In this document: one piece after another, positions 45,943 through 56,667 of the stretch
Numbering within the stretch: the stretch's first letter is position 1
Layout of the letters: every line of letters begins with the position of its first letter
Origin: Trichobilharzia regenti
Taxonomy: Eukaryota; Platyhelminthes; Trematoda; Strigeidida; Schistosomatidae
Direction of reading: 5' to 3'
Assembly: GCA_944472135.2 (NCBI GenBank)
Contig: OX235267.1
Coordinates: 41,695,312 to 41,759,311 of the forward strand
Length of the DNA: 64,000 nt
Notes under the pieces: generated by a model
Database searches by the model: none
What the model was told of the DNA's origin: nothing
Seen by the model: the letters and a program-made list of their open reading frames with translations, nothing else
Made by a program: the position numbers and the translations under genes

Positions 45943-47382
45943 ATGGAACTAAATAACCTGGGAAAATCTCCCATTAATGGATCTCCGCGGGAGATTGCTG
46001 ATTATTTGGAATGCTTCGATGCGTGGTGCATTTCAAAGAATGTTCGGGATGACAAAATACCAGCACATTTCATCACTGCTATTGGGCTAGATGCGTATAG
46101 CCTAGTAAAGACTCTGTCATTTCCAGATAAACCTATTTCTCTGTCATATGTCAAGATTCGTGAACTTCTGATAAATCACTTTCATGTAACTACATTTGAG
46201 ACCAGAGAGAGGGCTCAATTCAACAAACTGGTTCGTGCTCCCAACCAGAGAATTAGAGACTTTATTCTGCAACTCCAAATACAAGCTTCAAAGTGTAATT
46301 TTGGAGATCAGCTGCATACTCAACTACGTGATCGTCTAATTGCTGGAATCAATATTCCTAAGTTAGAGAAAGAGTTAATTCAGATTCCTTCTTGTACTTT
46401 TCAAACTGCTAAAGATTTATGTATTACATATGAAGATGTCAATAATGAATACTCTGCTCCCACTACGTCAGTGTCTGATGTTATGCTTTCTAAAGTCGAA
46501 AATACAAGTGGTAATGGAAAGCAATCCAAACTGCCGTCCACAGGTAATAGAATGCAGCGAGAGATCAAAAACATTAAACCGTGTTTTTCCTGTGGAAAGT
46601 TACATCTACGAAGCACTTGCCGTTTTCGGGGTGCTAAGTGTCACAAATGTGGTAAAGTTGGACACATCAAGACGGTTTGCAGAAGTTCGAATACTTATGT
46701 TGCTCAACATTCTTATAATTCTCCCAAGCTGTCTAGTAAAATGGAGTCAATGTGTCTTTCAACCTTTCAAAATACTCAAGCTAATCCAATGAAAACCTCC
46801 ACTACAAGTTCGGCAACTCAAGTGTCAACTGTTCTCAAAAATGTGGTAGCCGAGTTACAATGTGAACTGTCGAAAACACGAAAAAACCTGAATGAGATGA
46901 GAGAGCAACTGATTAAAATGGAGGAATTGCTGCATATGCATAGACTGAGTTTGTTGAATGCAGAGCATACAAGTACCCGTGAAAGTCCTGCAAAACTTTT
47001 CAAATCTCGAATTCTCAAAAAGCATCTGATGTCCACGACTTCTAATGTACATTATTACAAAGGGAAAGACTATAGACCTTCTGTTGGAATTATACTACAA
47101 AAAATGGGAAATCGAGTGGTGAAGATATTAGACATCAAAGATCACTCAGTTCATAACAGACACCTGGACAAAGTGACAATAAATGAAGTAGGTCGTTCCA
47201 ATTATTATTTTAATGATTCCGCTAATAATCCTGATTTTGTAGATAATTCAGAAATAGGTCCAGATAATACTGATGAAAATAATATCACAGAATCAGTTAG
47301 GTCGCAGCTACTTGCAAGCAAACCGAGACATCGTTATAAGTACGCAAGGAGACATTCGACGTGTGGCGGATGTGGTGATTGA
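45943..47382 (+). CDS. Gag fused to the C-terminal part of integrase
   Basis: 479 residues. Residues 1-170 are a Gag capsid-like region (YLECFDAWCISKN, ERAQFNKLVRAPNQRIRDF, QLRDRLIAGI). Two zinc knuckles follow: C214-C217-H221-C226 (CX2CX3HX4C) and C233-C236-H241-C246 (CX2CX4HX4C), as in Gypsy elements of the CsRn1-like group. After a helical, coiled-coil-prone stretch (297-335) comes sequence with the look of the end of a Gypsy integrase: HTSTRESPAKLFKSRILKK (core end) and DYRPSVGIILQKMGN with HNRHLDKV (C-terminal module). The pol region between is missing and the frame is kept. The stop codon lies inside the 3' LTR. The ATG sits within the primer-binding site. The Gag call is strong; the integrase-tail call is from pattern and fairly confident. 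Confidence 0.75.
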   Translation: MELNNLGKSPINGSPREIADYLECFDAWCISKNVRDDKIPAHFITAIGLDAYSLVKTLSFPDKPISLSYVKIRELLINHFHVTTFETRERAQFNKLVRAPNQRIRDFILQLQIQASKCNFGDQLHTQLRDRLIAGINIPKLEKELIQIPSCTFQTAKDLCITYEDVNNEYSAPTTSVSDVMLSKVENTSGNGKQSKLPSTGNRMQREIKNIKPCFSCGKLHLRSTCRFRGAKCHKCGKVGHIKTVCRSSNTYVAQHSYNSPKLSSKMESMCLSTFQNTQANPMKTSTTSSATQVSTVLKNVVAELQCELSKTRKNLNEMREQLIKMEELLHMHRLSLLNAEHTSTRESPAKLFKSRILKKHLMSTTSNVHYYKGKDYRPSVGIILQKMGNRVVKILDIKDHSVHNRHLDKVTINEVGRSNYYFNDSANNPDFVDNSEIGPDNTDENNITESVRSQLLASKPRHRYKYARRHSTCGGCGD

Positions 47383-47564
47383 CAATTTCTATCTCTGTAT
47401 CGTTTCAATACTTACTGTTGATTGTTAATATGTTTCTTATATGAATTGCAGAATAATTTCGCTAAATACAAATTCCTGAGTTCTGCCCTCTCTGTGTTTT
47501 GCTTGGATTCGTGTAATTCGGTCATCTCGAAATACTAAAACTATGATTACGATAAATTACTACA
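47371..47564 (+). repeat. Gypsy-like 3' LTR
   Basis: 194 bp, same termini as the 5' LTR. Its last 25 bases differ at several sites and the AATAAA reads GATAAA. It contains the last codons and stop of the ORF. Confidence 0.9.
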
Positions 47565-47569
47565 GAGTT

Positions 47570-49154
47570 CTTCCGAAGCCTGCAGTCGTGTGGTTAGACG
47601 AGGTTTCTGTCTTTCGCTTGAGGCTGCTTATACAAATAACTCCACTGAGAAAATATTTAGAGACTGCTTGCGAGTGGACTTATCCACCTTGTAAAAAGCA
47701 GACTTTATCAACAGCTCTCATCGCTTCCCATAAGGCATGGTTGCTTTGTCAGCTGGTTAGCAGTATAAATGTGTTGTATGTTTAGGACATTGTCGCCTAA
47801 GGAGACCATGAGTCATGTCATTGACAAAGGGTTTGTTTATTTATTTGAAAATCCGTAGTTTAAGACTGCAACTTCTTCCAAATTCAGTTGTTTGCATGAG
47901 TAGCGATGTGTCGTTTCTTTTCTTAATGGAGATGCACTCTTCTCTAATAATGAACCGTTTGTGCGGGTACCTTTATTAGTGGAAACCGAAAACTTTCAAG
48001 AGTCTGAAACTCCGAATCGTTGGCTTTCTTTCAACCACTGATCTCGAGCTAAGGGGTCTCTGAAAGCCGTTCCACTTCTCAACTAACAACTACCGAATAT
48101 CGAATATTGTCAACAACATGGCAAACAACCTAATTCTACATAACTATGTTATCTGTCTATTCAGTATGCATTGCGACCTAAGCTCAAAGACAGAAGTGCA
48201 CTTTCACTTTTTTATATTTTTCAGAGATAGAGTGGGATGGGTTGGAGTTAGGTGTTAGGGATAGATAAGGGATAGGCTAAGGTTGGTTCATGAAAAAGGG
48301 TTAGAGTTATCACTGAGTTAGGGGAAATATTTTCTTTTTGGCTGAACCGCTCCTCCCAAGGTCGTTGGTGCATTCATGGCAGTTGGTGTCTACTCCTAAA
48401 AGTTTCCCTTTGTAATCTTTCGTCACTAGTAGCATTATAGCTGAAAACACTAGAATGTTTTAAGAGGTTCATACCTTTGGATGTGCTGTGATGCTAAAAG
48501 CATTCTGTTTTATTTCTTCTCATGAATTTATATGTTTTTTCAGTCTACTGAGTTCATACTTTGATGTGAGTTTTTGTAACGCTGTCTATCCCGATCGTCT
48601 CATTAACGCTTAAGCTGGAAGCTGTAGTTATGGAATCACTAGATGTATTCGCTCTGTCTACGCGTATATTTGTTTTTTAAACTGCGAACAAGTAAGATTC
48701 ATACAGGCTGCGTTTACTTAAATAAAACTATTAGCATCAATAATAAATAATTGAGTCTGTAAGTAGTTGAAATGGAATTTCATGAAGTACTCGTTTTAGT
48801 TTGTCCCCTCATGACAAACGATTGAATTAATCAAGGGAAACTGACCTGCCGTTTACCTGATCTCCTATGATATTAATGCGATACATTGATTTCTAGTAAA
48901 ACCCAAGTTAATTCTCACTTTACGGTCATTCGGCTGACAGGATTCTAGGGATAGGATCACCATGTATCAATACCTCGAGTAGTTTAGTACATTCATTGTG
49001 GCGGCCAACACTTGTCTTCATTCAGCGACTTTAGCAACAAAAAGCATACTACTTGAAAGTACTGCTGACATGAGACAAAATCCTCATTGGTTGAACCGTC
49101 TAAGGCAGGTGAAATTTAAATTCACCAAAGGAAGGAAGACGAAATTTACAATAT
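47570..49154. other. spacer, no gene recognised
   Basis: An 80-codon frame at 47543-47785 starts inside the LTR and has no recognisable domain. The TTAGG-rich patch at 48230-48330 was noted above. Nothing else. Confidence 0.4.
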
Positions 49155-50199
49155 AAAATGATGTTATCATTCTATTTCACTGGTCTCATCAGATACACAG
49201 ACTAACTGAAATTTCAGTGATTATAAAAACTGACAGCAACACACTCCATTGTTAGAATGGTAGTGGAGAAAACACTATGGAATTGACACCTCCGAAATAT
49301 TAACAGCAGTACAATTACAAGTTACCGTCAACTTATATTCTTTCAAAAGAGACAATGAAGACGACGGGGGAGAATAAGATAGGGAACAGAAAAATCTAAT
49401 CAACAGTGTTAGTCAGCAAGTCCATGTGTCAACTCGAGAAGGTTATAGTTCACAAAATTGAGAACTCGCACAGTGGGTTGAAATCACTAATATGGCTGAC
49501 TATTCAGTGTAATCATGATCAAAATGCAGTTAATACAGCTCCTCCTTTGAAAGCGAGATAAATGCAAACTTTCTTCTTTTCAACAATTGGATGTTTCGTT
49601 TTCTCGCCTTCTTTGCATATCCCCAAAAGATTCATACCTAAAGAGATTCAGATATTCTCAAAGTTCAATTACCAGACACTTTGTAGATACCTCCGGGTTT
49701 TTCGTCGAGATTTAAAAATCATTCGAAACATTAAGCATACAAAGGACAACAAATGTACTACGATTTGCTGAAGCAGTTGTGATCAAACCTAATCTATCAA
49801 TCAATCTTTCACTTCAATGGTAACTGCATTTTGATCATGATTACACTGAATAGTCAGCCATATTAGTGATTTCAACCCACTGTGCGAGTTCTCAATTTTG
49901 TGAACTATAACCTTCTCGAGTTGACACATGGACTTGCTGACTAACACTGTTGATTAGATTTTTCTGTTCCCTATCTTATTCTCCCCCGTCGTCTTCATTG
50001 TCTCTTTTGAAAGAATATAAGTTGACGGTAACTTGTAATTGTACTGCTGTTAATATTTCGGAGGTGTCAATTCCATAGTGTTTTCTCCACTACCATTCTA
50101 ACAATGGAGTGTGTTGCTGTCAGTTTTTATAATCACTGAAATTTCAGTTAGTCTGTGTATCTGATGAGGACCAGTGAAATAGAATGATGACATCATTTT
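49155..50199 (+). mobile_element. Penelope-derived inverted-repeat element
   Basis: Inverted arms of about 378 bp (49155-49532 and 49821-50199), nearly identical, surround a 288-bp core. On the plus strand the core (49562-49805) decodes to the extreme C-terminus of the Penelope ORF (LRFAEAVVIKPNLSIN compared with LRFAEAIFAIKRHRTN at 4735) plus sequence alignable to about 4735-4960. Penelope-like elements are known for terminal repeats in direct or inverted orientation and for 5' truncation. The right arm contains a CTGATGAG box and a GAAA box, but stem II is poor. Confidence 0.75.
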
Positions 50200-51326
50200 C
50201 TACTTCATATCTAACCTTTCTTCCTTATCGAAATTTTTCAGGGGAACTATGCGTAGTTGGGTAATAACTGTGTTTTCTGAAATATTTGCTTTTTATCAGC
50301 ATTTTGATGTCAATCTAACGGTCATATGAGTCGATCTACTCGTCGAGTAATAAGGGATAGTTTCTGTTCATTTGTAAACTATGAATCTCATGTACCAGTC
50401 AATCTATCTTTGAGGTGAAACAAAAACAACACACACACACAAACACATGATACTAAAGAAATTCTTGAAAATAACACAGAAGGTTTACATTTGTTCTAAT
50501 TCATGAAAGAAACAATACATTAGTTGACTGATACATGAACGGAAAGCATACACTTATATAACATCGGTTATTTCATATTCACCAAAATAAGTTATAACAA
50601 AAAAGAATTTGTTCATTTAAACCACAGTTATCAATAATGGTGATAAATCAATACTGACAAGTTATATAAATTCACTCTTTTAAATTAAACGAATTTGATA
50701 GAGTGTAACCAATAGTGATAATAATACTTTGTCGCTAAGGAAAATATAGGATTTTCTAAATTGAACATTGAATTTGCATAAATAACTCTCTTGATGGGTT
50801 AATAATAGAAGTTGGATAGATAATATTTGTAAGGCAAAGTAAATTTCAAATCAGAAACAAATAATTTATAAAAATCTGTTTGAATTTTAACTCATTAAGA
50901 ATTTACAAGGTCGAAGGAAGTATTTTTCCGCTTTGTTTGAATTGTATGTATGTATATATATATAAGCCACGATTTTGAACGTTGAGTTCTGATATATATT
51001 TTGTTTTTTATTTAACACAAAGAAACCTCGTTTGCATACAGCTTTAAAACTGATCCAATCCAGTTTAGACTTTCTTTAGTTGTTGAAGATGGCAATAATA
51101 AATGTGATACCAAGAAATATTCATTATGCCATTTTAAGTTGACAAGTACAGGTAATGCAGATATCTAGAAGGATTCAAATTCATTTATAACTGATTAATA
51201 TCTGATAATCAAGAGTATAAAATAACGTATAGACAAAATCCATTCAGTACAGTATAAAAGTCCTACTTACTTACTACGTCTGGTAACTCATGACAACACA
51301 GTTAAACCAGACTATATTCTCTCTAC
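50200..51326. other. AT-rich spacer
   Basis: No exon or repeat recognised apart from a CA tract near 50430-50445 and a TA patch near 50950. Confidence 0.5.
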
Positions 51327-51537
51327 GTCGGTGGCACAGTGGTAGAATGCTAACCAACCACGGCAACCGACGCGCTCCTTTACCTCGTCAAGCCAGCAAT
51401 AAAACTGGTAAAGAGAGAAGGTTGGGAATGAGGCTAGCAAACCCATCCCGTAAAAATAAAATGTCACTGCTACTGAAACTTCAAGCCTCTAACTTGAAGC
51501 CCTATGTTCCACTAGGAACGTGAAGGAATAAAAAAAA
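51327..51537 (+). mobile_element. tRNA-headed SINE with RTE-derived body, head deleted
   Basis: Same family as 926-1161, but the box B part of the head is missing (GGTAGAATGCTAACCAACCA runs directly into GACGCGCTCCTTTACCTCG). Body AGGTTGGGAATGAGGCTAGC; tail CTTGAAGCCCTATGTTCC followed by an A-rich end. Confidence 0.75.
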
Positions 51538-51799
51538 CAACAGGATGGGATAAGATAATCGTCTTAAAATCCACTATAACGGAGTGGTGGGAAAGACTCA
51601 TAACTTAAGCTTTATTCATCGAATCAAATGAGAACACCTGCAACAGAAATGATTCAGCATTTGCTTCAAACATCTGGAAAGTTCTACTGACCCTTCCAAC
51701 AAATGGGAAGAAAGAAAAATAACTCATACAAGTCTCAAAGTTTGCAGTTACACTTGATATAATTAAGAACAATAAATTTTGTCCAAAATATCATCTAGT

Positions 51800-51978
51800 A
51801 TATAATATTGTTTCACTGAGTGATATAGAGGATGGTGGACAGCTGTTTCGTCTTAATTTGCTATTCTTCTTTCAGTACTCACCCACCACTGGAGTTTGAC
51901 CCAAGGACCTCCCGATTACAAGGTGAGCTCGTAGACCATCCAGCCACTAATATCAGCTGCAATGTCCTATGAAGTCTG
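51800..51978 (-). mobile_element. hammerhead-type SINE, decayed
   Basis: Minus-strand copy with head GGTCTACGAGCTCACCTTGT, box B-like GGGTCAAACTCC and a TTAAGACGAAACAGCTGTCC hammerhead half. Strongly diverged. Confidence 0.45.
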
Positions 51979-52082
51979 GCTCCAGTTAAGTCGTGATATA
52001 TGTGAAGAAACCCCAAACAGGGTTCATCAAGTCAGGTAAGAGAAGAGTTACTCATCTGTGACACCGGCTGGCCGTCGGTTTA

Positions 52083-52262
52083 TACATATCACGAAGTGGC
52101 AGAAATCGGAATTTATTGGCCATTGTAATTGGTCTCCATGGTTGATAGGCCTGATCGACCTTGCCTAGTGACTGGAAGATCTTAGATTTGAACTCTGGTT
52201 GGTTCGTGCTACTAAAGAGTCGTGAATTAGGACGAAATAACTATCCAGTAGTTTCAGGTAAA
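52083..52262 (+). mobile_element. hammerhead-type SINE, decayed
   Basis: Plus-strand copy: GATCGACCTTGCCTAGTGAC, GAAGATCTTAGATTTGAAC, then AGAGTCGTGAATTAGGACGA and AATAACTATCCAG. It faces the copy at 51800. Confidence 0.45.
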
Positions 52263-53049
52263 GAGAGGAATGTAATGAACAGTATACAGAAATATATACG
52301 ATAATCAAACACTTACAATCTCTAGAAACATAAAAAGTCAAAATATGTCTGCAATACTGAGTGGGCAATACCGTTTAAAGTGGATTCAGTTATGGGAAAG
52401 GTGAAAACCTAAACAGAACAGAAAAGGAAATCTCCATTCATAAAAATAACGCAGTCAGACAAACCTTCTGAGGAATTAGCCACCCCTCGGCTGAAATTTG
52501 TCATAGTTTTTCGAAGACTGTTGATAAGAAGGGATGAAATTCAATTTTTAACTTTACAAGGGATAAGAAAATTGACAGTAGCATCAACGATTTGCAATAT
52601 CATGAATGCGCTACCCCTAAAGTATCCGGAACCAGAGAGAAAAGGCTATTCAGTGCCTGTTGGTTTACATCGGTTCCCAGACTGACTTCATCCTATATGA
52701 ATTAATATTCCTAGTCGAGTAGACAGGTGGGTCGCCATTTTGAAATGTCAGAGCATGATGAACGAACGCATCGATTGACCTTTCCTTCTTACTCAACACC
52801 TTATACAGAACCATCTAACATGAGAAATTGAATTCAAATATTTAATTCAATTTAGATTTTCCCGTCAATTGATTGAACAGATTGACATGTCGGTTCCTTG
52901 TGCATATGCTTCGACGATGTCTGGTCATGTAACTTTAAGTCAGTTGGTAGATGGTGACTAGAAGTAGAATCCAGGATGAGACCTAGCTCTTCAGTTCACT
53001 CCATTGACAGGGAAATCTAAATTGAATTAAATAACTGATAAGATCCGTT
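52263..53049. other. spacer, nothing recognised
   Basis: No exon or known repeat identified. Confidence 0.45.
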
Positions 53050-53245
53050 GCGCAAGAGGTGGCTCTCGTGGCCAAAGTGGTCTAGTGGACAAAGCTTCAG
53101 CATTTGAAATTATTGGCACTGGGTTCGAGTATCGGTGGGGACACCATCACTTACTGGGGCATGTTGGTACATCCGACTAACGAGACCCAAATAGGACGAA
53201 ATGCACCTCCTGGCTAAATTCCACCGCTAGTCAACATCCACCAAG
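53050..53245 (+). mobile_element. classic Sm-alpha-type SINE
   Basis: Head GGTGGCTCTCGTGGCCAAAG and GTCTAGTGGACAAAGC; box B-like GGGTTCGAGTATC; hammerhead region CTAACGAGACCCAAATAGGA then CGAAATGCACC (53176-53206); tail TAAATTCCACCGCTAGTCAA. The conserved CTGA(T/C)GA and the stem II GTCC are each mutated by one base, so self-cleavage is probably lost. Confidence 0.7.
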
Positions 53246-53769
53246 TGAATTCAAACATCTTTCTTCAAAAACAATTAGTTTTTCCATATTTTTCACTTCT
53301 GAAGGTCACGTTCAGGACAGAATGAAACGTCGCATAGTACGCAAGTCCACTGACGGATTGACAGAAATCATACCTACACCATAAGGAATGCAGGTTAGTA
53401 AATGCCACATTAGCCTTTTGGGTTAGTGCGTAGATTTCAACACCAATCAGTTTATTAGAAGACTCATACAACCTTCCAAATGAATAAATTGGTCAGCACA
53501 CTCAGCCATTTCACTTCATATGATTAAAAATAATATCAGTAGATGCAGACCAGTCTTTCATTTGTCAGGCTTTCTGTGGAATGCCAGGCTGGCTTTATAG
53601 GCTTAGATAATAAGTGCGTAAACCTGTTTAACACCACGTTCTTTATTATCTAATAAATGATTCATTTAAGCCTTCAATCAATAATAATACATGGATTAAA
53701 ATTTCTAGAAATAAATGAAGGAAAGACTTAAAATAAAAACACAAATCAAAGAAAATTTTAATTTATTGA
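53246..53769. other. spacer
   Basis: No recognised exon. A 68-codon minus frame (53265-53471) has no known motif. Confidence 0.4.
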
Positions 53770-54710
53770 AGATGCCCTTAGAAAAATGTAAAATACTGGC
53801 TAATGGATAAAGAATATTCAGATTTTCGCTGACCTCCTCGTCATTAGGCTCTAAGTTTATAAGACAGTGATAACTAGAGAAACAACAAATTCCCTTGTGA
53901 GAAAGAATTCCAGAGTGAAGCTGCCTTTTTAGACGTTCTATTGACAAGAAGACTAGAAGGTAGCAGATAAAGGAATTTGCATAAGATTAGTACTTGGAGT
54001 GGTCATTATACACACATTTTCACAGCTTTCTTCCTCTTCAGTATAAAAGAAATTTAATAAAGACCCTCAGCCATAGGGTCAGTGTTCAGAAGATGCGATT
54101 GAAGATGACACATTAATTCAAAACAGCTACCCTTAAAAGTTCATCATTAAACACATGGTCAGTGAAAGTCGAAGAGAATTCTCCTGTACCTATTAACAAG
54201 AAGACTATTCCTATGTTCACGACTACAATTCAAAGGTGATAGATATACCATGTAAAATGATAACCGACCACAAGTTGAGCTGCCACTAACCTGCAGCATA
54301 TATTCTCCACACAACGGTTGTGATTCCTCAACTGAAAGATGAGGTACACAGGCTAACCACCTCCAACTGTATCTATCATTTCACCTGCTCCTGTGGAACC
54401 AGTTATATTGGCAGTTAGTTTTCTCAGAAACCCAATTATTCGTGCTCGGGATCACCTATCAGTATGGTTAAATAAAGGTGACTGTTCTATATTGAACCAC
54501 CTCCTGCAAACAGTCCATAAAGCTAATGCTGAAGAAGTTTTCTCTATCCTCTATTGAGTATCGAATAAATTATCAAAGGCCTATGGATATCGAACTCTCC
54601 AAACACCCGAGGCCATTGCAACTCGCCTTAATCAACCGGAGCTCTACTTACAGAAGAATCAGTTCCAGCCAGCCACTACTGCTACCCTGCTCTTAGTGTG
54701 GAATCGATAA
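53770..54710 (+). pseudogene. Penelope-like element remnant, second family
   Basis: Heavily decayed plus-strand copy. LPF followed by LDVLLTRR (the end of RT; FLDL in the copy at 4735), then STWSGHYTH (WTGQYLHYN in the other copy), and further on NCIYHFTCSCGTSYIGS, the start of the GIY-YIG domain, in the same order. The remainder of the domain (SGSPISMVK, then RNTPEAIATRLNQPE) is readable through stops and shifts. It is diverged enough from 4735-5672 to be another family. Non-functional. Confidence 0.65.
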
Positions 54711-54904
54711 ATTCATAAATTCCGTGTTATTGCCTCCTTTAATTAATCTGATATTCAGTTTAATGTCGCGTTAATGCATACTATCTCTCTCTCTCTCTTA
54801 CTGATACTTTTGAAATGTAATCACCTATCGATTCTAACTATTGAATCAATGTAATTTAAAACAGCATTAATCTTATTAATAACAATAATTCTTTAATTAT
54901 TACT

Positions 54905-55288
54905 ATCGATACTCAAGATCAAATGGTCAGCAAAGATCGGCAACATGGATCTCTGGCGATGAGCGAACTAACCCACCAGGAACTGATTGTGTAACAAATA
55001 TGCAGGAAGAAATGCAGATGGATTGGCTGGCCATATTCTGAGAAAACAAACCATCAAGTGACATCAAACGCCAGGCCATCTCTCGAAAGGAACCCGAACG
55101 GGAAACAGCTAGTTGGTTGTCATTGCGAGGATGACATGGAGTAGTTCATGTGACAGGGAGATGAAAGCATGTAGAAAGACGTGGAGCCAGGTGATAGAAA
55201 CGTTGGCGCAGAACCGAACTCAATGGAGACGTGTGGCTGAAGCTCTACGTTCCTCTAGGAACTAAATGAAACAATAATAATATAATAT
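54905..55288 (+). pseudogene. RTE LINE 3' fragment
   Basis: Matches RTE positions 19760-20120: ATACTCAAGATCAAATGGTC, GAACTGATTGTGTAACAAAT, AGATGGATTGGCTGGCCATA, then GAAGCTCTACGTTCCTCTAG and an AATAATATAATA tail. It is frameshifted. The tail is the site where the large palindrome inserted. Confidence 0.75.
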
Positions 55289-56481
55289 AAGACAGATTCA
55301 GCGAAGAAAATTTTCTTTATCGACGAAATCATCTTCAGAGGCTGTACAGTCGTATTTTTACTTACAAAAATATATAGTGGTCTACCATTGAGTAATAGGG
55401 GGTGACATAATTGATATAATTACTCAGAAGTGGCTTTAGAAGTGAAAATGAAAAGTTGTAAATTACGTGATACTCAACGGAACAAAGATAGAAATTTGAT
55501 AAGGTTAAAATTGCTCTTGAGTGAGAATTAAGGTGGTACTTGAGTGTCAATTTAAAAGTGTGAAGAGAGTGTAAAAATGTACAAAAGGAGCATATGAGAG
55601 TGATAATACTGAATTAATTATTAAAGCAAAAGCAAACTTAAAGTGAAATTGAAAATTAAAAACAAAAGAAAAAATCAAAATTCTTTTACAGGGAACGATT
55701 AGTGAAGAGGTTAAGACCAAGGTAGAATAAGAGACTGGACAAACGTTTTCTGTATACAGAGTTCAAGGTTGTATTGATGAATTGCCAGCGCCTCCACCAT
55801 ACACAAAAGCCGAAACCTGACGCCCTTTGTACCATTTGGCTTCACTTTGTAGATGATCTTCTCGAGCATTTGGAGAATTCAGGTCACGTAGCTCCACCAG
55901 AGTCGTCTTTCAAGATCATCTACAAAGTGAAGCCAAATGGCACAAAGGGCGTCAGGTTTAGGCTTTTGTGTATGGTGGAGGCGCTGGCAATTCATCAATA
56001 CAACCTTGAACTCTGTATACAGAAAACGTTTGTCCAGTCTCTTATTCTACCTTGGTCTTAACCTCTTCACTAATCGTTCCCTGTAAAGAATTTTGATTTT
56101 TTCTTTTGTTTTTAATTTTCAATTTCACTTTAAGTTTGCTTTTGCTTTAATAATTAATTCAGTATTATCACTCTCATATGCTCCTTCTGTACATTTTATA
56201 CCCTCTTCACACTTTTAAATTGACACTCAAGTACCACCTTTATTCTCACTCAAGAGTGATTTTAACCTTATCAAATTTCTAACTTTGGGCCGTTGAGTAC
56301 CACGTAATTTACAACTTTTCATTTTCACTTCTAAAGCCACTTCTGAGTAATTATATCAATTATGTCACCCCCTATTACTCAATGGTAGACCACTATATAT
56401 TTTTGTAAGTAAAAATACGACTGTACAGCCTCTGAAGATGATTTCGTCGATAAAGAAAATTTTCTTCGCTGAATCTGTCTT
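55289..56481 (+). mobile_element. 1.2-kb Penelope-derived palindrome
   Basis: Two arms of about 570 bp (55289-55860 and 55912-56481) are near-perfect reverse complements around a 51-bp loop. Ends read AAGACAGATTCAGCG and CGCTGAATCTGTCTT. The right arm decodes to MVEALAIHQYNLELCIQKTF followed by VQSLILPW, which lines up with the C-terminal end of the Penelope ORF at 4735 (FAEAIFAIKRHRTN, then LCIQK, CQSLTPL). Thus each arm consists of the Penelope 3' coding end plus terminal repeat. AATAATATAATATA occurs on both sides (55272-55288 and 56492-56506), part of the RTE tail and a possible target duplication. The long ORF over the right arm is not a gene. Confidence 0.75.
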
Positions 56482-56667
56482 TTATTTTCTTAATAATATA
56501 ATATAATATTACTATCATGTAAATAGATGCAGAACCTGTTGACGAAGAAGACGTGATCGAAAATCTGAATATTCTTTGTTCATTAACCAGTCTTTTATTT
56601 CAACCAAAAGGAAACATCCTCGAAAAAAATAAAAATTTTTAAAGACAAAAAACACAGTTTATGTTAC

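Larger units (their letters stand above)
45736..47564 (+). mobile_element. compact Ty3/Gypsy-like LTR element with a Gag-integrase-tail ORF
   Basis: 1829 bp. LTRs of 194 bp (45736-45929 and 47371-47564) start TGTGGTGATTG and end TACTACA; a perfect 5-bp TSD gagtt lies at 45731-45735 and 47565-47569. A primer-binding-site candidate TGGCGTCGCGATGG (45933-45946) overlaps the ATG of the only ORF. Protease, RT, RNase H and the integrase catalytic core are absent. Correct LTR ends and TSD show that the deleted form itself was integrated, so enzymes were supplied in trans. The LTRs differ at about 11 sites, mostly in their last 25 bases. Confidence 0.9.

Noticed and set aside
47543..47785. 80-codon ORF next to the Gypsy element
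   Set aside because: Begins within the LTR; no domain or splice evidence.
55774..56061. 95-codon ORF
   Set aside because: Lies across the loop and right arm of the Penelope palindrome; only its end reflects the old Penelope C-terminus.
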